In this document: positions 1 to 9,217 of the stretch, piece after piece
Layout: every line of letters starts with the position of its first letter
How positions within the stretch are numbered: the stretch's first letter is position 1
Origin: Litorimonas taeanensis
Lineage (GTDB): Bacteria; Pseudomonadota; Alphaproteobacteria; Caulobacterales; Maricaulaceae
Direction of reading: 5' to 3'
Length of the DNA: 64,000 bases
Assembly: GCF_003634015.1 (NCBI RefSeq)
Contig: NZ_RBII01000001.1
Coordinates: 124,001-188,000 of the forward strand
Notes under the pieces: generated by a model
What the model was told of the DNA's origin: nothing
Databases searched by the model: none
The model's input: only the letters and a program-made list of their open reading frames with translations
Position numbers and translations under genes: made by a program

Positions 1-763
1 ACTTTACCAGTTTCAATGCTTCATCAGGGCCATTTTCTTCTATGGCTTTTACAATAGCGGTGCCCACGACCACACCATCTGCATCTTTGGCAATTTCTTT
101 TGCGCGTTCAGGGGTTTTTACCCCAAAACCCACAACAACGGGTAGGTTGGCAGCTTGTTTAACGCGGGCAACTTGATCAGTAATTGTTCCGCCTTGGGCA
201 AGCGTGGCTCCTGTCACGCCATTCATAGACACATAATATACAAAGCCTTTGGTGCCACTTACGACTTTTGGCAAGCGCGCACTATCCGTTGTTGGGGTAG
301 CAAGGCGAATGAGAGCGAGGTCATGTTTTTCAAAGGCTTTTCGTAAGTCAGTGTCTTCTTCAGGCGGTAGATCGACAATGATTGCGCCATCTACCCCCGC
401 CTCTTTCGCAGCGCTAGAGAATTTTTCAAAACCCATATGATGTATTGGGTTGGCATAGCCCATGACAATAATAGGTGTTGATGTATTTGTTTTTCTGAAT
501 TCTGTAGCCATTTCTAAAACGGATGTCAGGGTCGTTCCTGCCTCGCGCGCGCGTATGCCAGCCTCTTCAATAACGGGGCCGTCAGCCATCGGGTCTGTAA
601 ACGGAATGCCTAACTCGATAATATCAACACCGTTTTCGGGTAAAGCATTAAGTATGCGCTGAGACGTCTCTCGGTCTGGATCACCGCCCATTATATAGGC
701 AACGAAGGCCGCTTGGCCTTTGGCTTTGCGATTGGCGAATGTTTGATCAATGCGTTGGGTCAT
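1..763 (-). CDS. trpA: Tryptophan synthase alpha subunit (partial at left edge)
   Basis: TrpA cleaves indole-3-glycerol phosphate to indole and glyceraldehyde-3-phosphate and passes indole to TrpB through a tunnel in the alpha2beta2 complex. The reading frame begins MTQRIDQTF at 763 and stays open to base 1, giving about 254 of the usual 260-280 residues, so only the C-terminal tail is missing. The family signatures are visible: ELGIPFTDP, with the catalytic glutamate near residue 49 and aspartate near 60, then DLPPEE and the phosphate-binding GFGVKTPE and GVVVGTAIV. It is the last gene of a trpF-trpB-x-trpA string, 40 bases after the unknown secreted gene, and is probably cotranscribed with it. 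The family call is not in doubt; the true 3' end lies outside the window. Confidence 0.96.
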   Translation of the reverse strand, partial: MTQRIDQTFANRKAKGQAAFVAYIMGGDPDRETSQRILNALPENGVDIIELGIPFTDPMADGPVIEEAGIRAREAGTTLTSVLEMATEFRKTNTSTPIIVMGYANPIHHMGFEKFSSAAKEAGVDGAIIVDLPPEEDTDLRKAFEKHDLALIRLATPTTDSARLPKVVSGTKGFVYYVSMNGVTGATLAQGGTITDQVARVKQAANLPVVVGFGVKTPERAKEIAKDADGVVVGTAIVKAIEENGPDEALKLVK

Positions 764-803
764 TTACTTGTTTCTGGTTTAAAGCTTTTAGATTGTTATA
801 ATT

Positions 804-1289
804 TCAACTTGTTGAAAGTTCACAAAACTGGATGTTTTTTGTCGACCGAAGAGAAAGTTGTGTTTGAAAGTAATATCCTCTCTTAATCATTTTTCCATTG
901 ATTTCAGTGTCTCTGACTCGAATTTTCGTCTGACAAACATTTCCTTTTACAAGGATACAGGACCCCAAGAAATGATCTTTTGGAGAAAGCCCTGTTTCTG
1001 ATTTTACGGCTTTTACAACATTTTTTTCAACGCGCACATTCAGAGACCTAGGGTCTCTATAATCTTCGATTGAATTTAAAAAGTCTCTGCCTTTCACCGA
1101 AGCAGAGCCCCGCACATCCATCTCTACCAGAGCGTAAACACAACCATTTTGGGATTTTTGTGAGTTTTCTATAGCCGTCGCCGTATCAATAGGCGTGCTC
1201 AAATTTTCAGCAAAAGCGGTGAAAGAGCAAGTGAACGATATGGACAGTGCGAAAGCGCTGAAACTCTTTTGAAAATGCCTTGTTGTCAC
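804..1289 (-). CDS. Small secreted protein of unknown function inside the trp operon
   Basis: I do not recognise this 161-residue protein. It has a classical signal peptide (basic MTTRHFQK, a hydrophobic stretch to about residue 25, cleavage near SFTAFA-EN), so it should be periplasmic. The mature part has four cysteines (in NGCVYAL, LGSCIL, NVCQTK and QFCELS) that could form two disulfides, and many short beta-prone segments, suggesting a small beta domain. It overlaps the trpB stop by four bases (ATGA) and precedes trpA by 40 bases, so it is translationally coupled to tryptophan synthase although nothing in it suggests tryptophan metabolism. The coupling and the clean signal peptide make me confident it is a real gene; its function is open. 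Confidence 0.8.
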   Translation of the reverse strand: MTTRHFQKSFSAFALSISFTCSFTAFAENLSTPIDTATAIENSQKSQNGCVYALVEMDVRGSASVKGRDFLNSIEDYRDPRSLNVRVEKNVVKAVKSETGLSPKDHFLGSCILVKGNVCQTKIRVRDTEINGKMIKRGYYFQTQLSLRSTKNIQFCELSTS

Positions 1290-2512
1290 CCCTGCGTTCC
1301 CTCAGAAATATGTTCGCCAAGGGCATCGGCAATCGTGAAGACATCTTTATCGCCGCGTCCGCACATATTCATAATAATAAGCCCGTCTTTACCTAAATCT
1401 TTGGCAAGTTCGACTGTGCGAGGAATTGCGTGGCTCGGCTCCAAAGCTGGAAGAATACCCTCAAGGCGCGCGCATTCTTGGAACCAATGAAGGGCTTCAT
1501 CATCTGTTGCACTGACATATTCGGCGCGGCCAATATCATGTAAGAAGGCATGTTCTGGCCCAATCCCAGGGTAGTCGAGACCTGCACTAATTGAATGGGC
1601 ATCGTCAATTTGACCGTGTTCGTCTTGGAGCAGATAGGTGCGGTTTCCATGTAAAATACCAGGAGAGCCTCCCGTTAGAGATGCGGCGTGTAATCCTGAG
1701 TTCACGCCTTTACCCGCAGCTTCCACGCCGATGAGGCGTACATCTTTATCATCTACAAAATCATGAAATAATCCCATTGCGTTGGAGCCCCCGCCAATGC
1801 AAGCGACAACGGCATCGGGTAAACGACCTTCCGCTTCAATAATTTGAACCTTTGCTTCTCGGCCAATAATTGCTTGAAAGTCTCGAACCATTGCGGGGTA
1901 GGGATGCGGGCCTGCGACTGTGCCGATGCAATAAAAAGTTTCTTCTACATTGGTAACCCAATCCCGCAGGGCTTCATTCATTGCATCCTTGAGTGTGGCT
2001 GTTCCGCTATGGACCGCTCTGACTTCGGCACCAAGAAGACGCATGCGAAAGACATTTGGTTTTTGACGAACAATATCGACCGCCCCCATATACACAATAC
2101 AGTCCATACCGAGACGAGCTGCCACGGTGGCTGTGGCGACGCCATGTTGACCTGCACCGGTTTCAGCAATGATACGTTTTTTACCCATACGTTTGGCGAG
2201 TAAAAGTTGTCCCATGCAGTTATTAATTTTGTGAGCGCCTGTGTGGTTTAATTCATCTCGCTTGAAATAGATTTTGGCACCGCCTATTTCTTCTGTGAGG
2301 CGTTCAGCAAAATAAAGAGGGCTCGGGCGACCGACATAATATTTTAAAAAATAATCTAATTCTTTTTGAAACTCAGGGTCCGCTTTCGCTTCTTCATAAG
2401 CTTTCTCGAGCTCTAAGATAGGCGGCATCAAAGTTTCAGCGACATAGCGTCCGCCAAAATCACCAAACCGGCCATTTTCATCAGGGAAGGAAATGTTTTC
2501 TGGTTTACCCAT
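1286..2512 (-). CDS. trpB: Tryptophan synthase beta chain
   Basis: TrpB is the PLP enzyme that condenses indole with L-serine to make tryptophan. The 408-residue length is normal for TrpB1. The start [20 protein letters not shown] leads into the conserved GGRYVAETL. The Schiff-base lysine is in HTGAHKINN (Lys95), and the PLP phosphate loop GGGSNAMG and the MCGRGDKD tail are intact. Its start overlaps the trpF stop by eight bases and its stop overlaps the next gene by four, so translation along trpF-trpB-x is coupled. I saw no attenuator-like leader with tandem Trp codons in the short stretch upstream of trpF. Confidence 0.98.
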   Translation of the reverse strand: MGKPENISFPDENGRFGDFGGRYVAETLMPPILELEKAYEEAKADPEFQKELDYFLKYYVGRPSPLYFAERLTEEIGGAKIYFKRDELNHTGAHKINNCMGQLLLAKRMGKKRIIAETGAGQHGVATATVAARLGMDCIVYMGAVDIVRQKPNVFRMRLLGAEVRAVHSGTATLKDAMNEALRDWVTNVEETFYCIGTVAGPHPYPAMVRDFQAIIGREAKVQIIEAEGRLPDAVVACIGGGSNAMGLFHDFVDDKDVRLIGVEAAGKGVNSGLHAASLTGGSPGILHGNRTYLLQDEHGQIDDAHSISAGLDYPGIGPEHAFLHDIGRAEYVSATDDEALHWFQECARLEGILPALEPSHAIPRTVELAKDLGKDGLIIMNMCGRGDKDVFTIADALGEHISEGTQG

Positions 2513-3149
2513 TGTCTTTTACGGCTTTCATAAAGGCTTTAATCTTTGCGCTGTCCTTTACCCCTGCGCTGGCTTCGACGCCAGAGCTAACATCAAGGAT
2601 GGGGGCATGCGTGACATTTAGCGCGTCTTTTACGGTCTCTGGTGTTAATCCGCCTGCGAGCGCAAAAACCTTTGGTGTGGGGGCTCGTTTGATAATATTC
2701 CAATCGATAGAGAGACCGTGCCCTCCTCGAATGTTTGATCCTTTAGGCGGTTTGGCATCATATAATATGAGGTCAGCGACACCCGCATATTCATTTGCCG
2801 AGAGCATGTCTTTATCGGTGGCGATTGCGCAGGCTTTTATGGTTTTAAAGTTATAGCGTCGCCCAATATTGGCAATCTGTTCGACAGTCTCATCGCCGTG
2901 AAACTGTACGTAATCCGGTTTTAAACTGTTTTGGATTTCGTCAAGAAGTGCATCATCAGCATTAACCGTAACAGCAACGCGTTTGGCCCGCCCGATACTG
3001 GAATTAAATAGATGTCTGGCTTGGGACAGGCTTAGACGCCTCTTACTGGGGGCTTCGATAATGAACCCTAAAAATTCCGCACCCGATTCTATAGACTGTT
3101 CAATGTCTACGGTGCGAGTGAGGCCACATATTTTCACTTGAGACGTCAT
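2505..3149 (-). CDS. trpF: Phosphoribosylanthranilate isomerase
   Basis: TrpF performs the Amadori rearrangement of phosphoribosylanthranilate to CdRP in tryptophan synthesis. The 214-residue TIM barrel begins with the diagnostic KICGLTR, containing the catalytic cysteine near residue 8. It continues with VQFHGDE and LILYDAK, the catalytic aspartate and its surroundings, and ends with the phosphate-binding [11 protein letters not shown] and the [14 protein letters not shown] signature. It is the first gene of the local trp string and overlaps trpB by eight bases. trpF-trpB-trpA order is standard in alphaproteobacteria; the only departure here is the extra gene before trpA. Confidence 0.97.
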   Translation of the reverse strand: MTSQVKICGLTRTVDIEQSIESGAEFLGFIIEAPSKRRLSLSQARHLFNSSIGRAKRVAVTVNADDALLDEIQNSLKPDYVQFHGDETVEQIANIGRRYNFKTIKACAIATDKDMLSANEYAGVADLILYDAKPPKGSNIRGGHGLSIDWNIIKRAPTPKVFALAGGLTPETVKDALNVTHAPILDVSSGVEASAGVKDSAKIKAFMKAVKDNG

Positions 3150-3182
3150 ATGACATCACGCAATCGTCTATGGAGCAAAGAA

Positions 3183-3204
3183 AAAGGGCGCATAAGCGCC
3201 CTTT
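3183..3204 (-). terminator. Rho-independent terminator
   Basis: A perfect 9-bp stem (AAAGGGCGC/GCGCCCTTT) closes a 4-base loop. Read on the minus strand it is followed by a run of T. It lies 27 bases beyond the stop of the DUF1328 gene and upstream of trpF, so it ends DUF1328 transcription and insulates the trp string. Confidence 0.85.
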
Positions 3205-3230
3205 AACATATTGGATGCTTTAGGCTAGTC

Positions 3231-3404
3231 CTAGACTACATCCCGTCCTCTTAAGGCTTTCATCACGAATGAAATAACCAATAACACCAAGAAAACGACG
3301 AAAAGAATTTGCGCGATACCGCTCGCTGCGCCTGCAAGTCCAGAGAAGCCTAGAAAGGCCGCGATAAGGGCAAAAACGAAAAATATAATAGACCAACGTA
3401 ACAT
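3231..3404 (-). CDS. DUF1328 family small membrane protein (YtjA-like)
   Basis: This 57-residue protein begins [20 protein letters not shown] and continues through a glycine/alanine-rich turn ([12 protein letters not shown]) into a second hydrophobic helix ([16 protein letters not shown]), ending in a basic tail. Two membrane helices around a GAASGIA turn are the hallmark of the DUF1328/YtjA family of inner-membrane proteins, whose function is unknown. AAAGGAT lies at a good distance upstream of the ATG. It is a single-gene unit closed by the hairpin at 3183-3204. Confidence 0.9.
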   Translation of the reverse strand: MLRWSIIFFVFALIAAFLGFSGLAGAASGIAQILFVVFLVLLVISFVMKALRGRDVV

Positions 3405-3596
3405 AATAAATATCCTTTCAAGATTACCAAATTAACGTGTTGGCGCGTAAAACAGTTCCAAATTTATTCCCAAATGATTTGTTAACCCTGTCGCCACACG
3501 GCAAATTAAGCCTTCTGCCTTAAACACCGTTTCAAAGTGGGGGCTTTGTAAAAACAGGCCCTAAAAATGAAACAACAGCATTGTTTGGGGTAATAC

Positions 3597-5081
3597 GTGG
3601 CGCTCGCACCAAAATTACAGGCTCGGCAGGGTCAACAATTAGCAATGACGCCGCAATTGCGGCAAGCCATCAAACTTTTGCAATATTCTAATATTGAACT
3701 CTCTGAATTTGTTGAAGAACAGCTAGAGTCTAACCCTTTATTAGAGCGCGGAACGGGGGATGAAAATCGCCGGGGTGAAGACGTTGCTGCAACGCTGAAT
3801 GAAACTTTGAAAGCTATGCTTGATAAAGAAACGCCTGCTGCGGCTCAATCAGAGTTGGATGCCCCTGACCATGCGATTGATTCTGAAGCCACAGCGGCAG
3901 ATGTTGGTGGCTCTGTGGACTGGTCGCGAAATGATAGTTCGGGTAGTTTTTCAGGTAGCAATGATTACGATGCTGCTGCGAATACGGCGGCGGATATTAC
4001 ATTGGCCGAACATGTTCAGGCACAGCGTGCTATGCTACGACTTGATCAGAAAGACATCTTGATTGCTGATTATATGATAGGGCAATTAGACGAGGCTGGA
4101 TACTTACGAATGAGTCTTGATGAAGTGTCAGAAAATCTAAGCGTGAACAAATCGCGTGTGTCCTCTGTTTTGGTGCAGCTGCAAACATGTGAACCCACAG
4201 GATTGTTTGCTCGTGATTTATCAGAGTGTTTGGGACTACAGCTGCGTGAGGCAGGGTATTTAGACGAGGCCATGCAAACGCTCTTGGCCAACCTTGAATT
4301 ACTTGCCAAACATGATTTATCTAAACTTATGACGCTTTGTGACGTTGGCCGAGACCAAATGGCGGCAATGATTGCGCGTGTAAGAGACTGTTCACCAAAG
4401 CCTGGGGCTATATTTGGGGGCCGTGTTGCCGCTGTTGTAGAGCCCGATGTGTTTATTCGGGAAACGCCTCAGGGTGGCTGGGCTGTTGAACTCAACGCTG
4501 ACACTTTGCCCCGTGTATTAGTAAATATGCGGTATTATAATGAAATTAAATGCGCCGGCGGCGATGATGAGCTCGCCAGAGAGTTTATTTCTGAATGTCA
4601 TCAAAATGCCAATTGGTTGGTTAAATCTTTGGATCAGCGGGCGCGGACAATTTTGAAAGTAGCTTCAGAGATTGTCAAACAACAGGATGCCTTTTTTGCT
4701 TATGGCGTCGACCATATGCGGCCTTTGAAATTAAAAGATGTCGCCGATGCCATAGAAATGCATGAAAGCACCGTCAGCCGTGTGACTTCTAACAAGTTCA
4801 TGCACACAACACGTGGGTTATTCGAACTGAAATATTTCTTCACAGCGGCTATTCCCAGTTTAGATGGCGGAGAGGGGCACTCAGCGGAGTCCGTACGCAA
4901 TAAAATCAAAATTTTGATTTCAGAGGAAACAATCAAATCTGTGAAATCTGATGATAAACTAGTGAAGCTCTTACGGGCGCAGGGTATTGATATCGCTCGT
5001 CGGACTGTGGCTAAATACCGAGAGAGCATGGGAATACCCAGCAGTGTTGAACGCCGCCGGATATTCAAACATGCAATTTAA
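3597..5081 (+). CDS. rpoN: RNA polymerase sigma-54 factor
   Basis: Sigma-54 directs RNA polymerase to -24/-12 promoters that need AAA+ activators. The GTG start is chosen because the N-terminus ALAPKLQARQGQQLAMTPQL matches the family exactly and GGGG lies just upstream. Region I (residues 1-50) is the Gln/Leu-rich activator-response segment; an acidic variable linker spans about 55-135; the core-binding domain follows; the C-terminus has the DNA-binding helix and the RpoN box ARRTVAKYRE near residue 470. The 494-residue length is normal. It is not followed by the hpf/ptsN genes often seen downstream; instead a lipoprotein gene converges on it 16 bases away. Confidence 0.97.
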   Translation: MALAPKLQARQGQQLAMTPQLRQAIKLLQYSNIELSEFVEEQLESNPLLERGTGDENRRGEDVAATLNETLKAMLDKETPAAAQSELDAPDHAIDSEATAADVGGSVDWSRNDSSGSFSGSNDYDAAANTAADITLAEHVQAQRAMLRLDQKDILIADYMIGQLDEAGYLRMSLDEVSENLSVNKSRVSSVLVQLQTCEPTGLFARDLSECLGLQLREAGYLDEAMQTLLANLELLAKHDLSKLMTLCDVGRDQMAAMIARVRDCSPKPGAIFGGRVAAVVEPDVFIRETPQGGWAVELNADTLPRVLVNMRYYNEIKCAGGDDELAREFISECHQNANWLVKSLDQRARTILKVASEIVKQQDAFFAYGVDHMRPLKLKDVADAIEMHESTVSRVTSNKFMHTTRGLFELKYFFTAAIPSLDGGEGHSAESVRNKIKILISEETIKSVKSDDKLVKLLRAQGIDIARRTVAKYRESMGIPSSVERRRIFKHAI

Positions 5082-5097
5082 ATGACTTAAACCGAGT

Positions 5098-5493
5098 TTA
5101 ATCTCTGCAATAGCCTTCGCCTGACTTAACAATCAAACACTCTGATTTACCCGTGAGATATTTCAGCCCTGTCTCGTCACCTGTTCCTGTTTGGAGTGTG
5201 AAAACTTGCCCGTCGCGTGTGAATTCTATCCCTTGTGGAGTATCAGTTCCCTCATAGGTGCCATAGCTATCCAGATCGGATTGCATTTCTAGTTTATATT
5301 GACCTGGTGCATCCGAAGTAATCTCGACAAACATACCTTCTACCCCGACCCATTTGCCTTCCCATCCTGCGTATTGGTGTGTCGAAGTTGAGGTGGTTGA
5401 TTCTTCTGGGATGGCCGTTGATGTGCTTGTATCAGAACAGGCTGTGAGCAAGAGCACTGTTGCCCCAGTAATAATCGGATTAATAAATCTCAT
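5098..5493 (-). CDS. Small lipoprotein of unknown function
   Basis: The start is set at 5493, where AAAGGAGA precedes the ATG; an in-frame extension upstream runs through a DNA repeat and has no ribosome site. The 131-residue product begins MRFINPIITGATVLLLTACS, a type II signal peptide with lipobox LTAC. A Ser/Thr-rich tether (about 20-40) leads to a beta-rich domain with WEGKWVGVEGMFVEI and LEMQSDLDSYGTYEGTD. Late cysteines occur in SECLIVKSGEGYC. I do not recognise the domain; its WVGxEG pattern resembles small beta-barrel lipoproteins. It converges on rpoN and has its own promoter region carrying a tandem repeat. Confidence 0.75.
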   Translation of the reverse strand: MRFINPIITGATVLLLTACSDTSTSTAIPEESTTSTSTHQYAGWEGKWVGVEGMFVEITSDAPGQYKLEMQSDLDSYGTYEGTDTPQGIEFTRDGQVFTLQTGTGDETGLKYLTGKSECLIVKSGEGYCRD

Positions 5494-5503
5494 AATTGTC
5501 TCC

Positions 5504-5561
5504 TTTAATAATTCCAATCTAGGATTTAATAATTCCAATCTAGGAATAATTCTAATCTAGG
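5504..5561. repeat. Short tandem repeat next to a ribosome binding site
   Basis: Two exact 21-base units (TTTAATAATTCCAATCTAGGA) stand head to tail at 5504-5524 and 5525-5545, and a degenerate third copy lacking its first bases runs to 5561. The array begins within the Shine-Dalgarno region of the lipoprotein gene read on the minus strand. A repeat here could change the spacing or accessibility of the promoter or leader. The rest of the 326-base gap to chvI (5562-5819) shows no convincing gene. Confidence 0.85.
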
Positions 5562-5819
5562 TTTTTATTCTATTCTTATAACGTGAGAGAGCAGGGATGG
5601 TTGCAGACCATAGCCACCTTTGTTGTGGGCAACCTATCTCAAATTTTGCCGAAAATAAGGCAGGTTTTCGTCATACCCCCGCCATAGTAGTGGTTCATAT
5701 CTTCTCTATCGACAATAATGGAGGGTTGGACAATGCAAACGATAAGTTTAGTAAGACAAAATGGATATTCGCCGCGCCGCGTTGAAACGGCTTCTGGCGG
5801 GCTGAAACAAGGAAAACGC

Positions 5820-6524
5820 ATGTCCAAGATTTATTTGGTCGATGATGACGAAAATATTCTTACTTCTGTCTCAATGTTTCTTGAAAGTGAGGGGTATGAA
5901 GTCCGTAAATTCCATGATGGCGTAACGGCATTAGAGGCCCTGAAAACATCGCCTCCGGATTTGGCTGTCTTTGATGTGAAAATGCCGCGAATGGATGGTT
6001 TAGAGCTATTGCGTCGCTTGCGTCAAACGTCAAACCTTCCCGTTATTTTCTTAACGTCTAAAGACGATGAATTTGATGAAGCCATTGGGTTTAATATGGG
6101 CGCTGATGATTATATCACAAAGCCTTTCTCTCAACGTCTGCTAGGTGAACGTATAAAGGCCGTTTTGCGCCGTGCGTCGATGACCTCTATTGAAATGCCT
6201 GTCCCACAAGAAGGAGACGACAAAGTTATTCGTCGTGGCAAAATGGTTCTTGACCCGAACCGCCATGCTTGTTCATGGGACGGAACACCCGTTCGGTTGA
6301 CGGTCACTGAATTTTTGATTTTAGAAAGTCTGGCGCGCCGCCCGGGTTACGTGAAATCCAGAGATCAGTTGATGGATGCAGCCTATGATGATCAAGTTTA
6401 CGTCGATGACCGGACTATTGATTCGCATATCAAGCGATTGCGTAAAAAATTCAGAAAGACCGATAAAACTTTTGACGGTATCGAAACACTTTATGGTGTG
6501 GGCTATAAATATAAGGAAGCCTAG
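5820..6524 (+). CDS. chvI: OmpR-family response regulator ChvI
   Basis: ChvI is the DNA-binding partner of sensor kinase ChvG and controls envelope and acid-stress genes in alphaproteobacteria. The start [13 protein letters not shown] is set by AAGGA upstream and by the receiver domain beginning directly after it. Asp52 in [10 protein letters not shown] is the phosphoacceptor; [12 protein letters not shown] follows; the winged helix covers about 135-232 and ends in the wing YGVGYKY. An alternative in-frame ATG at 5733 with GGAGGG upstream would add 29 residues beginning MQTISLV. The chvG gene is not adjacent: a 258-codon unknown gene sits between. The family is certain; the ChvI name rests on the neighbouring chvG and PTS genes. 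Confidence 0.9.
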   Translation: MSKIYLVDDDENILTSVSMFLESEGYEVRKFHDGVTALEALKTSPPDLAVFDVKMPRMDGLELLRRLRQTSNLPVIFLTSKDDEFDEAIGFNMGADDYITKPFSQRLLGERIKAVLRRASMTSIEMPVPQEGDDKVIRRGKMVLDPNRHACSWDGTPVRLTVTEFLILESLARRPGYVKSRDQLMDAAYDDQVYVDDRTIDSHIKRLRKKFRKTDKTFDGIETLYGVGYKYKEA

Positions 6525-6613
6525 GGTTTCTTGAATCGTGAATAAAACGAATGATGGGGTAAAGGTCGTTATTTGCAGTTGAAAGTTGTACAGCCGCTCC
6601 TATATCTATAGTA

Positions 6614-7390
6614 ATGGGGAATTCTTTATTCAGATGGGAACGGCGTAAACGTTTAAAGTCTAAGGTCAGAAATCTTGACCTTGATAGTTTTGATTACCTT
6701 ATACTGACACTCGTTTTTTTGATGAGTTTTGTGGCCTTAAGGCTGTTTTTTATCTTTGAAGTTGTGCAGGCTCCCTGCGTCGAATATTTGGCAACCATCG
6801 GGTCTGATGATGGCTTGCCATCCATATTTAAACTGACCCATTACATTGCCTTGCTTATGATGGTTTTTTGGGGAGTTGTAGGACTCGCGAGGTTCTTAGA
6901 GGGTAAGAGGTCTTGGCATCAAATAATTTGGTTTCTGACACTCTTGCTATCCATCCTTATGATAGCTGTTTTTACACGCGCTCTTGTACCTGAAAAACAT
7001 ATCAATCCTCCAGATGGTATCTTGAATGTGGCTTTGCACCCTTCTGAAGTGTCTTGGAGTCATTTAGAAAAAGGTCGATGGATTGCGCATGGCTTGCCAG
7101 GATGTGTTTGGCTTGAGGAAAATATTATAACGCAAAGAAATCACGAGTCCAAAAGCACTCAGCTGGGTATTTTACAAGGGCTTGGATTAGGTAAACCTTA
7201 TATCCAAACTCTGATTGATAGCCAAACATATCGCCCAATGACAGCGTATGAGCGAGACCGGTTTATTATAAAACATGACTGTATGAATGATGTTACACGT
7301 TACGGGCAACATCGTTCTGTCTGTGAAGAGCCTTATTTGTACCCAGTGGAACGAGGTAAGTTGCCACCGATTGATCTATTGCAGTATTGA
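6614..7390 (+). CDS. Membrane protein of unknown function between chvI and chvG
   Basis: I do not recognise this 258-residue protein. It has a basic N-terminus (RWERRKRLKSK), three hydrophobic segments at roughly residues 27-47, 73-93 and 103-125, and a hydrophilic C-terminal half of about 130 residues with cysteines in LPGCVW, KHDCMND and RSVCEEP. With three membrane segments the C-terminal half should lie on the periplasmic side if the basic N-terminus is inside. It is encoded in the same direction as chvI (89 bases upstream) and chvG (123 bases downstream). Its position within a two-component locus suggests a modulator or a passenger gene; nothing in the sequence decides between them. Confidence 0.72.
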   Translation: MGNSLFRWERRKRLKSKVRNLDLDSFDYLILTLVFLMSFVALRLFFIFEVVQAPCVEYLATIGSDDGLPSIFKLTHYIALLMMVFWGVVGLARFLEGKRSWHQIIWFLTLLLSILMIAVFTRALVPEKHINPPDGILNVALHPSEVSWSHLEKGRWIAHGLPGCVWLEENIITQRNHESKSTQLGILQGLGLGKPYIQTLIDSQTYRPMTAYERDRFIIKHDCMNDVTRYGQHRSVCEEPYLYPVERGKLPPIDLLQY

Positions 7391-7513
7391 GGCTCTTGAA
7401 ACACTCTGGTTTCAGGTGTGACTAATACGTAAGCTGACATAATAACATCTTTGCCGCAAACTTGCCTTAAACTTGGACAAGACGTGAGCTTTTGGGAATG
7501 ATAACAGGACGGT

Positions 7514-9217
7514 ATGGCTGACCCAAAGGTTGATAAGATAACAGAAAATAACGCTGGACGCTCGGTTGAGGCAAAGCGGGTGCGTTTGCGTAGCCGCCGA
7601 AAGGGGGCGCGTCGCCGGCTATTCTCTTCTCGTTTGACACAGGTCATCTTCTTTTCGAACCTTATTGGCCTGCTAATTTTAGTCTCAGGTTCTTTGGCTA
7701 TGAACCGATTTGAATCAAGCTTGATAGAGGCAAAGGTTGATAACCTTCATTCATTAGCCGCCACAATTACGACTGTCATTGGAGAGCAAGCGACTGGCTT
7801 TGGCTCTGCGGCCAAATTAGATATTGATGGCGCAAAACAAGTCCTGCGAGGGGTGAATGTTCCTTCTGGCTGGCGTGTCAGATTGCATGACCGTTCAGGT
7901 GGGGTCGTGGCTGATACAGAGCGTCTTGATGACACAATTACAATAAGCCCATTGGACCCGATTATTCCAGAGCAAGAGCCTCAGAAAAACTACGAAGTTT
8001 GGAAAGAGGAACTCCAGGAGTGGACCCAAAACCATATTCAAAATCTTCCGTGGAGAAAAGCAAAGCGTAATCATTTCAGGCGAGACCTAAGAGCAGATGT
8101 GCGTTCAGCGTTAAGCGGAGAAAAATCTATGGGGCCGCGTTATGATGATAAAGACAATCTTATCGTCAGCGTTTCGGTGCCCGTACAAAGAGTGCAACAG
8201 GTCTTAGGTGTTGTCACTGTAGAAAGTAATGATGTTGGCAATATTGTTAGCGCGGAACGAAAAGCCTTGGCCCCCATAATTGGTCTTGCTGTCTTAGCCG
8301 CATTGCTAAGCTCGCTCGCTTTGACTTTATTCATTACTTTACCGATGCGCAAATTGTCTATTGCTGCAGAGGTCGTTTCGAGGAGCTCAGATAAAAGAGA
8401 TGCCATTCCAGACTTGTCAAAACGTCGGGATGAAATTGGGGATTTATCGTCAATGATGCGAGAGATGACCTTAGGGTTATATTCCCGCATCGATGATATC
8501 GCGAACTTTGCCGCAGATGTCGCGCATGAAATTAAAAACCCACTTACGAGTTTACGTTCAGCCTCTGATACTTTGCGTGTTGCCAAAACAGATGAACAAA
8601 GAGGGCAGCTGATTGATATCATACAAAAAGATGTGTCCCGCATGGATCGCTTGATTACAGACATTTCAAAAGCTTCTAAAGTCGATGCAAATTTGGCACG
8701 AGACACAGCGCAGTCTTTGGATGTTTCTGAAATCATACATAATATAACAGAGTTTTATCAACAAACAGGCGCCGAGAGTGGGCCGCGTGTAGAAAACTCT
8801 GTATCGGATTTAGGGGAATCGCCGGTATTTATCCGGGCGTTTGAGACGCCGTTTGCCCAGGTCCTCAGGAATTTGATTGATAATGCTTTGACCTTTTCTC
8901 CTGAAAATGGCGTTGTACGCCTTACTGCCAAAACCGAAGTTGAGCAAAATAAAGAATTCGTGGTTTTGTCCGTTGAAGATGAAGGGCCCGGTATTCCGCC
9001 AGATAGTTTGGAAACGGTTTTTGAGAGATTTTATACGCAAAGACCAAAAGGTGCCGAATTTGGGAACCACTCAGGGTTAGGTCTGGCGATTTGCCGCCAA
9101 ATCATCAGTGCCCATAATGGAATTATTTTTGCAGAAAACAAAACGGATATGGATGGTAACGTAAGTGGCGCGCGTTTTGTGGTGAAGATACCAAGGCAAT
9201 CCATGAAATCATCTTAG
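7514..9217 (+). CDS. chvG: Sensor histidine kinase ChvG
   Basis: ChvG senses envelope or acid stress through a periplasmic domain and phosphorylates ChvI. The protein has a very basic cytoplasmic N-terminus (residues 15-40), a first membrane helix (about 46-64), a periplasmic domain to about 250, a second helix (LAVLAALLSSLALTLFI), a HAMP linker, a HisKA domain with His338 in DVAHEIKNPLTSL, and an ATPase domain with NLIDNALTFSPENG, DEGPGIPP and GLGLAIC. The length of 567 is typical. It is separated from chvI by an unknown membrane gene, and the usual next gene, hprK, is missing before the PTS genes. Confidence 0.92.
   Translation: MADPKVDKITENNAGRSVEAKRVRLRSRRKGARRRLFSSRLTQVIFFSNLIGLLILVSGSLAMNRFESSLIEAKVDNLHSLAATITTVIGEQATGFGSAAKLDIDGAKQVLRGVNVPSGWRVRLHDRSGGVVADTERLDDTITISPLDPIIPEQEPQKNYEVWKEELQEWTQNHIQNLPWRKAKRNHFRRDLRADVRSALSGEKSMGPRYDDKDNLIVSVSVPVQRVQQVLGVVTVESNDVGNIVSAERKALAPIIGLAVLAALLSSLALTLFITLPMRKLSIAAEVVSRSSDKRDAIPDLSKRRDEIGDLSSMMREMTLGLYSRIDDIANFAADVAHEIKNPLTSLRSASDTLRVAKTDEQRGQLIDIIQKDVSRMDRLITDISKASKVDANLARDTAQSLDVSEIIHNITEFYQQTGAESGPRVENSVSDLGESPVFIRAFETPFAQVLRNLIDNALTFSPENGVVRLTAKTEVEQNKEFVVLSVEDEGPGIPPDSLETVFERFYTQRPKGAEFGNHSGLGLAICRQIISAHNGIIFAENKTDMDGNVSGARFVVKIPRQSMKSS

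Noticed and set aside
3150-3182. Trp attenuator leader before trpF
   Set aside because: The stretch is only about 33 bases before the terminator of the upstream DUF1328 gene and contains no Trp-codon cluster.
5597-5785. 62-codon plus frame in the gap before chvI
   Set aside because: No ribosome site, no conserved features, and it overlaps the chvI region in another frame.
7333-7647. 104-codon minus frame across the start of chvG
   Set aside because: Overlaps the start of chvG antisense, with Arg-rich translation and no domain.
8140-8736. Long open frame on the minus strand
   Set aside because: It lies wholly antisense to chvG, has no family features, and has the composition expected of a shadow frame.
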